Shown: positions 36,274 to 45,509 of the stretch, piece by piece
How positions within the stretch are numbered: the stretch's first letter is position 1
How the letters are laid out: every line of letters starts with the position of its first letter
Source: an uncultured Porphyromonadaceae bacterium
GTDB taxonomy: Bacteria > Bacteroidota > Bacteroidia > Bacteroidales > Muribaculaceae
DNA length: 51,741 bases
Reading direction: 5' to 3'
NCBI GenBank assembly: GCA_948467675.1
Contig: CAOKFI010000015.1
Span: 1 to 51,741 of the forward strand
The notes under the pieces: generated by a model
Told to the model about the DNA's origin: nothing
The model's database searches: none
Seen by the model: the letters and a program-made list of their open reading frames with translations, nothing else
Translations under genes and position numbers: made by a program

Positions 36274-37560
36274 CTAAACCTTGTCGAGAGCCTGAGCCAG
36301 ATCATCGATCAGGTCATCGATATGCTCGGTACCTATCGACAGACGTATCGTGCCCGGATATATGCCCTGCTCGGCCTTCTGGGCATCTGTAAGCTGCGAG
36401 TGTGTGGTCGTGGCCGGATGGATCACAAGCGACTTCACATCGGCCACATTGGCCAGAAGCGAGAATATCTCCAGCGAGTCTATGAACCGGTGGGCCTCCT
36501 CCACGCCGCCTTTGATCTCGACCGTGAATATAGAGCCGCCGCCTTCCGGGAAATACCGCTTGTACAGCTCATGATCGGGATGATCCGCGAGCGACGGATG
36601 GTTGACCTTCTTTACCTTTGGATGAGCTGCCAGGAAATCCACCACCTTCAGCGCATTTTCGACATGGCGTTCAACACGCAATGACAGAGTCTCGAGCCCC
36701 TGAAGCAGTATAAAGGCATTGAGCGGACTTATGCATGCGCCTGTATCACGGAGTATCACCGCACGTATGCGCACCACATAGGCAGCGGCTCCCGCCGCCT
36801 CGGTAAACACGACCCCGTGATATGACGGATCAGGAGCCGACAGCTGCGGGAATTTACCCGACGCGGCCCAGTCGAATTTACCCGAATCGACAATCACTCC
36901 GCCGAGCGATGTACCGTGACCGCCGATAAACTTCGTGGCTGAATGCACTACTATATCAGCACCCAGCTCTATCGGTCTCACGAGATATGGTGTGGCAAAT
37001 GTGTTGTCGATAATCAGAGGTATGCCATGACGGTGGGCTATGTCTGCTACAGCGCTTATATCTATCAGATTGGCATTGGGATTGCCGAACGTCTCGATAA
37101 ACACCGCCTTGGTATTCGGCTGAATGGCATTCTCGAAGTTCGACAGATCAGCAGGATCGACGAATGTAGTCGTCACCCCGTAATCGGCCAGCGTATGATC
37201 CAGCAGATTATAGGTACCGCCATAGATGGTGTTGGCAGCGACTATATGGTCGCCTTCACGCGCCACATTCATGATAGCGTATGTCACCGCAGCGGCACCT
37301 GATGCAACGGCGAGAGCCGCCACACCACCCTCAAGGGCTGCGACACGCTGCTCGAATACACTCTGGGTAGGATTGGTCAGGCGACCGTATATATTACCCT
37401 CGTCGGTAAGATCGAAACGCGCGGCGGCATGAGCCGAGTTGCGAAACACATACGACGTTGTCTGATAGATCGGGGTGGCGCGCGCGTCAGTCACCGGATC
37501 GGGCTGTTCCTGTCCCACATGTAGCTGGAGAGTCTCGAAATGAAGTTTTTTATTTGCCAT
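36274..37560 (-). CDS. metY: O-acetylhomoserine sulfhydrylase (aminocarboxypropyltransferase)
   Basis: The 428-residue Cys/Met-metabolism PLP enzyme has its Schiff-base lysine in [11 protein letters not shown] (Lys210), the PLP-phosphate residues in YGRLTNPT and [10 protein letters not shown], and ends in [18 protein letters not shown]. Its length, with the insertion [11 protein letters not shown], fits O-acetylhomoserine sulfhydrylase, which makes homocysteine from O-acetylhomoserine and sulfide, better than the shorter cystathionine synthases and lyases. It is divergent from an Lrp/AsnC regulator 126 nt away and has its own promoter, so Lrp-type control is likely. Confidence 0.93.
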   Translation of the reverse strand: MANKKLHFETLQLHVGQEQPDPVTDARATPIYQTTSYVFRNSAHAAARFDLTDEGNIYGRLTNPTQSVFEQRVAALEGGVAALAVASGAAAVTYAIMNVAREGDHIVAANTIYGGTYNLLDHTLADYGVTTTFVDPADLSNFENAIQPNTKAVFIETFGNPNANLIDISAVADIAHRHGIPLIIDNTFATPYLVRPIELGADIVVHSATKFIGGHGTSLGGVIVDSGKFDWAASGKFPQLSAPDPSYHGVVFTEAAGAAAYVVRIRAVILRDTGACISPLNAFILLQGLETLSLRVERHVENALKVVDFLAAHPKVKKVNHPSLADHPDHELYKRYFPEGGGSIFTVEIKGGVEEAHRFIDSLEIFSLLANVADVKSLVIHPATTTHSQLTDAQKAEQGIYPGTIRLSIGTEHIDDLIDDLAQALDKV

Positions 37561-37584
37561 ATCTTTATCGTTTCATTTTTTTGA

Positions 37585-37617
37585 CAAAAGTACATATCAT
37601 CACAATTATAATCCAAA
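37585..37617 (-). promoter_or_regulatory. Promoter of metY
   Basis: On the minus strand TTTG (37614-37617) precedes TACTTTTG (37585-37592) by 21 nt. The predicted leader is about 20 nt. Confidence 0.65.
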
Positions 37618-37644
37618 CAATTTCTGAAATATAGAAAATTCATC

Positions 37645-37652
37645 TATATTTG
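37645..37652 (+). promoter_or_regulatory. -7 box of the Lrp/AsnC gene
   Basis: TATATTTG lies 34 nt before the start at 37687. The -33 element is weak (TTTC near 37621). The region between the two divergent promoters is A/T-rich, as preferred by Lrp-type proteins. Confidence 0.55.
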
Positions 37653-37686
37653 CATATACTCTTAGAATATATATACTAAACCACCG

Positions 37687-38184
37687 ATGAAATCAGCCTG
37701 TCAGAAGAATAATTTGCCTGCTCCGGTAACTCTCGACACATACGACCTTAGAATCCTGCGGACGCTTCAGCAGGATTCACGGCGTACTACCAAAGAGATC
37801 GCCGCCGCTGTCGGCCTTTCAGTCACTCCGGTATATGAGCGCATACGGCGCCTCGAAAAAGAGGGTTACATAGCCGGATACACCGCCCGACTAAATGCCA
37901 ATAAGCTGAACCGCGGACTGATCGTGTTCTGTCATGTCAAGCTGCTGCGCCTCAACCGCGACATCGCCTATGGCTTCACCGAACTCATACAGGGAATCCC
38001 CGAAGTAGTAGAGTGCTACAACACCTCCGGCAGTTTCGACTATCTGCTCAAAATCCATGCTGCCGACATGGAGAGCTACCGCGATTTCGTGCTCAACCGG
38101 CTCGGCACCCTCGAATCGCTCAGTTCCATCGAAAGCACCTTCGTAATGGACAGCGTAAAGGAATACGCCGGAATACCCATATGA
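37687..38184 (+). CDS. Lrp/AsnC family transcriptional regulator
   Basis: The 165-residue protein has an N-terminal helix-turn-helix (LRILRTLQQDSRRTTKEIAAAVGLSVTPVYERIRRLEKEG, about residues 22-62) and a C-terminal RAM/AsnC ligand domain (FCHVKLL ... IPEVVECYNTSGSFDYLLKIHA). Such regulators sense amino acids and often control the divergent gene; metY here makes homocysteine, so methionine or another amino acid is a plausible effector (inference). The transcript ends at a strong hairpin at 38206-38240. Confidence 0.93.
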   Translation: MKSACQKNNLPAPVTLDTYDLRILRTLQQDSRRTTKEIAAAVGLSVTPVYERIRRLEKEGYIAGYTARLNANKLNRGLIVFCHVKLLRLNRDIAYGFTELIQGIPEVVECYNTSGSFDYLLKIHAADMESYRDFVLNRLGTLESLSSIESTFVMDSVKEYAGIPI

Positions 38185-38205
38185 ACCATAGGCAATATTA
38201 TAGCT

Positions 38206-38240
38206 AAAGCGGGCATGGAACCGGATTCCATGCCCGCTTT
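38206..38240. terminator. Bidirectional terminator between the Lrp gene and the sus unit
   Basis: A perfect 15-bp inverted repeat (38206-38220 with 38226-38240, AAAGCGGGCATGGAA type) closes a 5-nt loop, with A-run on one side and T-run on the other. It serves the rightward Lrp gene and the leftward susF-like gene. Confidence 0.92.
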
Positions 38241-38267
38241 GAAGTATTGTCTGCTGTAGACCGGGTA

Positions 38268-39359
38268 TCAATAGAAGCTGTAGGGATAAGCGCTCAGATC
38301 GAGTGTGATTGTGGTCTTTCCGGCAGCCTCGCTCTTGAGATTTCCGCCGGATGTGGTCAGATTGAACTGTTCTCCGCCAAGACATATATCCCAGCCGTTG
38401 TTCATACAGAACTTCCATTCGGCACCGGCTTTCGGGAAATCCACTTCAGCAGTCCATACCGAGAATGTCTCGTCAGGAGTCATCACAACCGGAGCTTTCT
38501 CATTCCAACCGTTATGCTCGCCCACAATACCGATAGTCTCGATCAGAGTAAGCGTATACGACAGTTTGATCAGGTTTATGTCGGCTTTATAGAGACCCTC
38601 TACATCTACCGAGAAGTTATCGTTGCTGCCATTGTAGAGCATACCGGGCTGTACACCGGCGCCCCAGTTGCAGCCTGCGGCAGAAGCCTCGTCCCAGCTG
38701 GGCATGCCTGTGAACTTGAACGAGCCTTTAAGATGGGCAAAGCCGCCGAACTGGTCATCGCCTGTAGGCGGAAGTATGGTAGAGAAACTCCAGCCGTTGG
38801 CATCGCCGGGCACATATACATTCTCCACATCGACACCTCCGGGATACGGAGTCACATTGACTGTAGTCTCTGCATAGTAGAAGTCCGGACCGCCAAGATT
38901 TACCGACGATGTTCCGTTGACTGCATAGCCTACAAAACGCACGTATGTGACACGTGTCTTGGGGCTCTGTCCGAAAAGCTCGAAGTGCGCGTCCTGCCAG
39001 GCCTGCGGCTCTACGCTGTAGACACCAGTCTCCTTGTCAAGATTTGTCTCCACTGCTTTCAGGGTGCCGAATTCCTCCGTATTGCTTATCTCCATCACCA
39101 TCTCCACAGTATAGTCACCGGGAAGATTCTCTGTCATCTCCAGATTCAACACTGGTATGGATTTCTTGCCTTCCGAATAGGCCAGAAGATCGATTGCCTG
39201 CGCATCGGCTGAAAGTTCCGGAGTAAGAGCCACGGCCACATTATTGGCCGACATAGGCGGAAGTTGAGGATTGGTAGGGATGGGGGTCTCGTCGAGATTG
39301 TCGCAGGCAGCGAACCCAAGGCCCAGCACTACCGACATCAGTATATTGATTTTTTTCAT
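38268..39359 (-). CDS. SusF/SusE-like outer-membrane glycan-binding lipoprotein (distal copy)
   Basis: The 363-residue lipoprotein has Cys19 followed by DNLDE, an acidic run like the Bacteroidota surface-export signal, so it is probably displayed on the outer face. An N-terminal SusE-like domain (about 30-150) is followed by two starch-binding-like modules, marked by VPGDANGWSF and IVGEHNGWNEKAP. The latter is followed by WKFCMNNGWDICLGG. SusE and SusF bind starch without hydrolysing it; an alpha-glucan ligand is inferred. It is clearly paralogous to the neighbouring gene upstream. Last gene of the unit, ending before a strong terminator. Confidence 0.88.
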   Translation of the reverse strand: MKKINILMSVVLGLGFAACDNLDETPIPTNPQLPPMSANNVAVALTPELSADAQAIDLLAYSEGKKSIPVLNLEMTENLPGDYTVEMVMEISNTEEFGTLKAVETNLDKETGVYSVEPQAWQDAHFELFGQSPKTRVTYVRFVGYAVNGTSSVNLGGPDFYYAETTVNVTPYPGGVDVENVYVPGDANGWSFSTILPPTGDDQFGGFAHLKGSFKFTGMPSWDEASAAGCNWGAGVQPGMLYNGSNDNFSVDVEGLYKADINLIKLSYTLTLIETIGIVGEHNGWNEKAPVVMTPDETFSVWTAEVDFPKAGAEWKFCMNNGWDICLGGEQFNLTTSGGNLKSEAAGKTTITLDLSAYPYSFY

Positions 39360-39447
39360 CTTTGCTGAATTTCGTATTGTCAGTTAGACCGGTGCCGTCC
39401 GCTCGGGGCGGCACCGGATGTTTTGCTTAGTCCGTAAGTCTGCTGAA

Positions 39448-40554
39448 TCACTTCGGAGTGAATGTGCAGGTATAGGGTATAGTCGAAAGGTTGAGTGTCA
39501 CTGTCACATTGCCGGCGGCAGGCAGGTTGCCAGCGCCCTGTACGAGCTCATCGGCCGAACCGCCGAGGTTGAGATCCCAGCCGTCGTTCATACAGAACTT
39601 CCATTCGTCCGACAGGTTAGCCTCGGCAGTCCAGATTGTATAGTCATCGTTGGGGGTCATGGCTATGGAGGCTCCGGCATCCCAGCCATTGAATCCGCCT
39701 ACCAGGCCTACCTTTGTGATATGGGTCGCACGATATGTGAGTGCCGGATAGTTGACAGATACATAGTACAGGCCATTGCCTGTAGCCGCCGGAACCTTGA
39801 AGTTGGTCTGGCTGCCATTCTGCAGCTGATTGCCGTCGGCATCGACAGCGCCCCAGTTGCCGGCCTGGTCAGACCATTCGGGCGCGCCTGTAAACTTGAA
39901 CTCATCTTTCAGATATGCGTAACCTGTATAGAACTCATAGTTCGCATCAGGAGCGAGCATAGTCACGAACGACCAGCCATTGCCGCCACCCGGAACATAT
40001 ATATACTCGGGGCCACCGGGGCCTGAAGCAGCGAAATAGCCCTTTACATTATCGAGTTTGATCACATTTGACACACTTCCGCTGTCATCGATACGGTCTA
40101 TGCGGGCGGTGCAGCGCACATACAGCGGCTGGTAGCCCAGATCGGTATAGTCGGCTTCGTTGCTGATACCGCGCAGTTCGCAGATCGCCGCGGCTATCTC
40201 CTGCTCGGAGATCTCCATTATGCAGGAACCGAACGTGGTGGGCAGAGGCAGCCATGCAGGGATCGTGCCCTCTTCGGCATCCTCGGGCAGATCGGTGAAG
40301 TCGCCGGTCAGCGATATGCCTACAGTGTATTCAGTCGGTGCCGAGAAACCGTAATCGGGCTGCGAGCATGTAAGCTGCAGAGTTCCCTCGGGACTCAGCT
40401 GATAGTACTGAGTGGCAAATGCCGGAGTGTTCAGCTGAAACTCTGCGGCCGGCTGATAGCGCGGCTCGGTATCCTGCGAGCAACTGCCCAGACCGATCAC
40501 TGCGGCCACAGCCATCATCGGAATGATATATCTTTTCATTTTCATGATTTTCAT
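39448..40554 (-). CDS. SusE-like outer-membrane glycan-binding lipoprotein (proximal copy)
   Basis: The 368-residue lipoprotein has Cys25 followed by SQDTE, again a likely surface signal. A SusE N-terminal domain is followed by modules marked VPGGGNGWSF and LVGGFNGWDAGAS, then WKFCMNDGWDLNLGG, closely matching the downstream gene in its last 170 residues. Role: binding of glucan chains for transfer to the SusC channel. Start choice among Met1, Met4 and Met6 is open. It follows susD after 23 nt; 88 nt separate it from the distal copy. Confidence 0.88.
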   Translation of the reverse strand: MKIMKMKRYIIPMMAVAAVIGLGSCSQDTEPRYQPAAEFQLNTPAFATQYYQLSPEGTLQLTCSQPDYGFSAPTEYTVGISLTGDFTDLPEDAEEGTIPAWLPLPTTFGSCIMEISEQEIAAAICELRGISNEADYTDLGYQPLYVRCTARIDRIDDSGSVSNVIKLDNVKGYFAASGPGGPEYIYVPGGGNGWSFVTMLAPDANYEFYTGYAYLKDEFKFTGAPEWSDQAGNWGAVDADGNQLQNGSQTNFKVPAATGNGLYYVSVNYPALTYRATHITKVGLVGGFNGWDAGASIAMTPNDDYTIWTAEANLSDEWKFCMNDGWDLNLGGSADELVQGAGNLPAAGNVTVTLNLSTIPYTCTFTPK

Positions 40555-40577
40555 TTTTCAGGTTTTGGTCGTGATGA

Positions 40578-42353
40578 TTAATAACCGGGATTCTGTTTGA
40601 ATGAGGGCTGTGCGGCCAGAATGTCGGCAGGAATCGGGAACAGATTCATATATTCCGGAATAGCGGCGCCTTCAGCCACATTGTTCTTGAATGACCAGAG
40701 GTAAGCATCGCCGGTGAATTTGCCGAAACGCACGAGGTCGGTACGGCGCACAAGCTCCCAGTACAGCTCGCGGCCACGCTCGTCGAGCAGGTTGTCGAGT
40801 GTGAAGTCATTGTCGAACCAGCGTGCCACTCCGGCACGGCCGCGGACATCGTTGGCATACTTCAGACCGCGGGTATGGTCGCCGGCACCACGCAGAGCGC
40901 ACTCGGCAGCCATAAGGTACACATCGGCCAGACGGATCAGGGGCAGATCAGTCTCGGGATACTGATTCAGACGGCTCTGAGGATTCTTGGCGGGATCGCC
41001 GTAAATGCGGTCGTTGGCCATCGAACCGTCAGCCTGCTCTACAGGCACGAGGGTTATAGGCATGGAGCCGTCGGCCTCGCCTATGATATTGTTGAACTTG
41101 ATGCAGGCATAACCAGATGTCAACGACGAGAACTCCTCATTCTTCATGGTGAAACCGGCCCAGTCTGTGCTCCACATGGCAGTACGCTTGTCGGCGCTCT
41201 CGCCATTGGAGAACCCGAACTTCGACGAGAACTGCTCGGTAGCGTGCATACATCCCCATCCGTTGTTGGTTCCGTAGCGTTCCTGGTTCATATAGCCTGC
41301 TGCCATATTGTTATTAGAGCCTGTCGTAGACACAGGAGCGTCGACAAGGAACGTCGTGCCGCCCCAGGGCTGTGTCCATTCGGTATCGAACGGTATGTTC
41401 CACAGGATCTCGTCCTGACCTGCGAGAGCACCCGGAGCGCCAGCCACGAATATGTGGTTGTTGGCCGAGAAAAGTCCGAGATAGTGCTCGGCAAGACCGG
41501 TACCGTTGTAGCCGCCGCCGAGGTGACGGGTGATGATATTCTCGCAATGTGTCCAGCACTTGTCGAAAGCACGGATCTCGCCGCCGGTATATACCTCTGC
41601 ATTGAGGTAGTAGCGGCAGAGCAGAGCTTCAACAGCGTCCTTGCCGATACGTCCGTAGACCGGAGTGGTGTTGGGGAATATTGAAAGGATATTCTCCAGT
41701 TCGGCCACCATACGCTTGTAGGCCTCTACACGCGATATCTGCTCGGGAGCCACACCGTATGCCATATCGTCCCATGCCCATGAAACCTGACCGAAAAGGT
41801 CGATCATGAAGTAGTAGGAAAGGGCGCGGAGGGCGCGGGCTTCAAGACGGAACTGATCGATGTCGGCCTGAAGATTTGCGTCGATATTGACACCGAGATC
41901 ATTGAGAGTCTCGGGGGTGGTGTTGCGCAGGAAATCGTTGCAGACCGCGATATGCACCATCAGACGGGAATAAGTACCGAATATATTGACATTACCCGAA
42001 CCCCATGTATTGGTAACGAGATCGACCACACCGGCATCGCGGTATATCCACAGACATTCGTCGGTAGTGAACTCGTTGAGCATGAACAACGCGCGGGTGT
42101 ACTGGCTCGTACCGCCGTCGAGACCGGATATGTCGGAAGCGCCGTTGGGGCCTTCCTGGCCGGATACGGCAAGACCGGAATAACATTTTGCCATCAGGCC
42201 GCCTATGACTTCGCGAGGATTCTCGGCTATTGAGGACGATGTGGTGACATTAGGATCGATCGGAGTCAGGTCGAGGTCGCCCACACATGAACCCAAGGTC
42301 ATGGCCGATACTGCTACTACGCCTGCCAGAATCTTGTTTATATTGGATTTCAT
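40578..42353 (-). CDS. susD: SusD/RagB family outer-membrane lipoprotein
   Basis: The 591-residue surface lipoprotein has Cys23 followed by VGDLD. The family N-terminus DLDLTPIDPNVTT, the tetratricopeptide helices (ARALRALSYYFMIDLFGQV, AVEALLCRYYLNAEVYTG) and the C-terminal LIRLADVYLMAAECALRG, LLDERGRELYWELVRRTDLVRFG and FPIPADILAAQPSFKQNPGY are standard. It forms the lid of the SusC transporter and captures oligosaccharides. The specificity is not readable from sequence, but SusE/F partners with starch-type modules favour alpha-glucan. It lies 30 nt after susC. Confidence 0.95.
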   Translation of the reverse strand: MKSNINKILAGVVAVSAMTLGSCVGDLDLTPIDPNVTTSSSIAENPREVIGGLMAKCYSGLAVSGQEGPNGASDISGLDGGTSQYTRALFMLNEFTTDECLWIYRDAGVVDLVTNTWGSGNVNIFGTYSRLMVHIAVCNDFLRNTTPETLNDLGVNIDANLQADIDQFRLEARALRALSYYFMIDLFGQVSWAWDDMAYGVAPEQISRVEAYKRMVAELENILSIFPNTTPVYGRIGKDAVEALLCRYYLNAEVYTGGEIRAFDKCWTHCENIITRHLGGGYNGTGLAEHYLGLFSANNHIFVAGAPGALAGQDEILWNIPFDTEWTQPWGGTTFLVDAPVSTTGSNNNMAAGYMNQERYGTNNGWGCMHATEQFSSKFGFSNGESADKRTAMWSTDWAGFTMKNEEFSSLTSGYACIKFNNIIGEADGSMPITLVPVEQADGSMANDRIYGDPAKNPQSRLNQYPETDLPLIRLADVYLMAAECALRGAGDHTRGLKYANDVRGRAGVARWFDNDFTLDNLLDERGRELYWELVRRTDLVRFGKFTGDAYLWSFKNNVAEGAAIPEYMNLFPIPADILAAQPSFKQNPGY

Positions 42354-42383
42354 ATCTTGATATCTATTTTCTTAACTGGAATA

Positions 42384-45300
42384 TTAGAATGTGGCTACCA
42401 GACCGAATGTCACAGTGACAGGTCGGGGGTAAACATTGTTGTCGATACCGCCGGCAACCTCAGGATCCAGACCGCGGTACTTGGTGATCACGAACGGATT
42501 CTGTACGGCACCGAACAGACGCAGACGCAGCGCGTTGTTGAGCAGGTGGGGCCAGGTATAGCCGAGGGTGATGTTGTCGCAGCGGAGGAAACTTGCGTTC
42601 TCCAGCCAGTAGTCGCTCATATAGTAGTTGGTCGTAGCCGTTCCCTTGAAGTAGTAGTCGGCGTTGATCAGGTTGGTCAGCGACGAGTTCTGCCATGTGG
42701 TATTGAGGTTCTGACGCTGTGCGGCCACATTATTATATACGTAGTTGCCGATCGAAGCGCGGAGCGAGATACCGAGATCCCAGTTCTTGTAGCTGAAATT
42801 GTTGTTCCAGCTCATGGTCACCTTGGGATCGATGCTGTGGTTGAGCACTCGGTCATTGGCCTCATCGATAACACCGTCGTTGTTCTGGTCTACATACACG
42901 CCGTCTATAGGCTGGCCGTTTTCGTCATATACCTGCTGGAACAGATAGAAAGTATTGGCGGCATAGCCTACCTTGTGTGCGGCCACGGTATTGCCGGTGG
43001 CACCCGATATGCCGCCGGTGGTAACCACGGCATTGGGATCGTCCGACGAGTTGAGTTTTGTGATCTTATTCTTGTTCCATGCCACATTATAGGCGGTGGT
43101 CCAGGTGAAATCGCGGGTTACTACAGGACGGGCGGTGATTGTGGCCTCGACGCCGAGGTTGCGGAGCGAACCCACATTCTGGTTCATCTGGTTTGATGTC
43201 GCTGAACCGGCCGGAACAGTAACGAAACAGAGCAGGTCCTTGGTATTTCGCAGATACCAGTCAAGAGCAGCCGTGATACGGTTGTTGAGGAATGCCATGT
43301 CCACACCTACGTTCCAGGTCGTGGTCTCCTCCCATTTGATCTTGGAATCGTATGCGCCGGGATAGTAGGTGTAGCCTATGGGATTGCCTGCGGCGTCAAC
43401 GTATGTACCGGTATACATGTTGGGATAGAACGAACCCTGGTTCTTGTTGATGATGAACCTCTGCATGTATGGGAAAAAATCGGTGCCCAGATCCTGCTGG
43501 CCGGTCACACCCCAGCCGAGACGCAGTTTAAGGTCGTTCATGGTCTGGCGGGCTGTTTCCATAAACGGCATGTTGATCACTTTCCAGGCAAGAGCCAGCG
43601 AGGGGAACAGACCCCAGCGGTTTTCTTTCGAGAAACGTGAAGTACCGTCGTCACGGAGTGTGAATGTCAACAGATAAGTATCGTCGAACGAATAGTTCAG
43701 ACGTCCGAAGAACGATACCAGCTGAAGATGGTTGGCCCAGGAGCTTGCAGGATTGACTGTAGTGCCTACCTTGTCGGAAGGAAGCTCATTGAGTATGAAT
43801 CCGCCGTCGGTACGGCTCGGAGCCGAGAAGCCGGGCGATGTGTACATGACACCGTTGTTGCGGCCATGTCCGTAGAATTTCTGCCATGAGTAACCGGCCA
43901 TGACATCGAGGCTGGAACGGATATCGGAGAAATCCTTGCGGTAGTTCATGTAGAAATCGAGAAGGGTATTGCGACGGAGCTCATATACATATTCATGAGT
44001 GCCGGCACCGGTATGGTCATTGTTCTGCCATGCGATAGGCGAGTTCGACGCCATATACTTGTTTTCTTCAGACTTGCTCACGTCATAGCCGAGATTGAGG
44101 TTGAAGTGCAGCTCGGGAAGGAAATGGAGAGCATAGTCGATCTGAAGATTGCCGTTGCTGCGGAACACATCGGCCTTGTCGTCGCGGTCAAGTATGTGCG
44201 ACACCGGGTTGCAGACACCGTTGGTATTGAACGCATACGCGTCGGACACTGCGGTAGAGTATCCGTTGAAAAGATGGGTTATGCCGTTTGCGGCAGCAGT
44301 TCCGCCAACGACCTTCCAGTCCTGGTATACAGGGCGGGTGGGATCCCATGCGGTAGCCTCGCCCATAGAGCCTTCGTCGGTAAAGGTGTTGCGCACATAA
44401 TATCCCTTGACATTGGCATTGACCTGCAGAAGTCCATTGAAGAATTTCGGCGTAAGGTTGAAGCCGGCGGTAACACGCTCCATACCGGAACCTTTAAGAA
44501 TACCCTGGTTGTTGGTATAGCTGGCCGACACACGATACGGAAGGAAGCCGGCGGTACCGCCCACACTCAGGTTATAGTCCTGGCTCACAGTCGTGCGGAG
44601 CAGCTGGTCCTGCCAGTTGGTATTGGCATCGCCCATAGCGGCCACAGCAGCGCTGCCCTCGCCCCAGTGCTCGGTGATCATCCGGCGGAACGCGTTGGCA
44701 TCGAGCATATCCCAGGTCTTGCGGGCCGTGTTGATATACATGTTGGCCGAGAAATTGACCTGAGGTTTGCCGGACTGGCCTTTCTTGGTGGTTATGATGA
44801 TGACACCGTTCGATGCACGGCTACCGTAGATGGCAGTAGCGGAAGCATCCTTGAGAATGGTCATGTTCTCGATATTGTCGGGAGAGATCATTGCCAGAGG
44901 GTTCGACATACCCTGCACACCGTCGTTTGCCAGAGGCACACCGTCGAGCACGATAAGAGGATCGTTCTTTGCATTGAGCGACGAGCCGCCGCGGATACGG
45001 ATCTGGGCACCGCCTTCGGGCTGGCCGCCGTTGGTAGTAACCACCACGCCAGGCGAAGCGCCTACGAGAAGATCCTGAGCCGAAGTGGCCATACCGGCCT
45101 CTATGTCGTCAGGCTTTACCATAGCCACAGATCCGGTGGCATCGGACTTCTTTACGACACCGTAACCGATGGCTACGACCTCGTCGAGCATTACGGAATT
45201 TTCTTTAAGAGTCACATTGATCGTGGTGCGTCCGTCGACTGCTACAGTCTGCGGATCGTATCCCACATAAGAAAAAGTAAGCTGACCGTTGGGCTCTACA

Positions 45301-45509
45301 CTGATGGTATAGTTACCGTCTACGTCGGTAGCTGTACCAATGGACGAACCGCTTGCCAGTACGGTAGCGCTGATCAGGGGTTCTCCCTCAGGATCCAATA
45401 CAGTACCTGATACTGTGATCTTCTGCGCTAAAGCAGGGAAAGACACGCACATAACCGCTATCAGGGCAAGCCATGCTTTCCGGGTCATTTGTAAACAAAT
45501 GTTCTTCAT
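42384..45509 (-). CDS. susC: SusC/RagA family TonB-dependent outer-membrane transporter
   Basis: The 1041-residue protein has a signal peptide (to about ALAQ, residue 28), a carboxypeptidase-regulatory-like domain (VSGTVLDPEGEPLISATV), a TonB-box region (LDEVVAIGYGVVKKSDATGSV), the plug with IRGGSSLNAKNDPLIVLDGVP and ASATAIYGSRASNGVIIITTKKG, and a 22-strand barrel ending in RPVTVTFGLVATF. It imports SusD-captured oligosaccharides using TonB energy. There is no N-terminal signalling (STN) extension, so it is not an obvious anti-sigma partner. It is first in the susCDEF unit and is preceded by 450 nt of A/T-rich sequence. Confidence 0.96.
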   Translation of the reverse strand: MKNICLQMTRKAWLALIAVMCVSFPALAQKITVSGTVLDPEGEPLISATVLASGSSIGTATDVDGNYTISVEPNGQLTFSYVGYDPQTVAVDGRTTINVTLKENSVMLDEVVAIGYGVVKKSDATGSVAMVKPDDIEAGMATSAQDLLVGASPGVVVTTNGGQPEGGAQIRIRGGSSLNAKNDPLIVLDGVPLANDGVQGMSNPLAMISPDNIENMTILKDASATAIYGSRASNGVIIITTKKGQSGKPQVNFSANMYINTARKTWDMLDANAFRRMITEHWGEGSAAVAAMGDANTNWQDQLLRTTVSQDYNLSVGGTAGFLPYRVSASYTNNQGILKGSGMERVTAGFNLTPKFFNGLLQVNANVKGYYVRNTFTDEGSMGEATAWDPTRPVYQDWKVVGGTAAANGITHLFNGYSTAVSDAYAFNTNGVCNPVSHILDRDDKADVFRSNGNLQIDYALHFLPELHFNLNLGYDVSKSEENKYMASNSPIAWQNNDHTGAGTHEYVYELRRNTLLDFYMNYRKDFSDIRSSLDVMAGYSWQKFYGHGRNNGVMYTSPGFSAPSRTDGGFILNELPSDKVGTTVNPASSWANHLQLVSFFGRLNYSFDDTYLLTFTLRDDGTSRFSKENRWGLFPSLALAWKVINMPFMETARQTMNDLKLRLGWGVTGQQDLGTDFFPYMQRFIINKNQGSFYPNMYTGTYVDAAGNPIGYTYYPGAYDSKIKWEETTTWNVGVDMAFLNNRITAALDWYLRNTKDLLCFVTVPAGSATSNQMNQNVGSLRNLGVEATITARPVVTRDFTWTTAYNVAWNKNKITKLNSSDDPNAVVTTGGISGATGNTVAAHKVGYAANTFYLFQQVYDENGQPIDGVYVDQNNDGVIDEANDRVLNHSIDPKVTMSWNNNFSYKNWDLGISLRASIGNYVYNNVAAQRQNLNTTWQNSSLTNLINADYYFKGTATTNYYMSDYWLENASFLRCDNITLGYTWPHLLNNALRLRLFGAVQNPFVITKYRGLDPEVAGGIDNNVYPRPVTVTFGLVATF

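Noticed and set aside
43995..45410. 471-codon rightward open frame opposite susC
   Set aside because: susC is unambiguous; the antisense frame has no family features.
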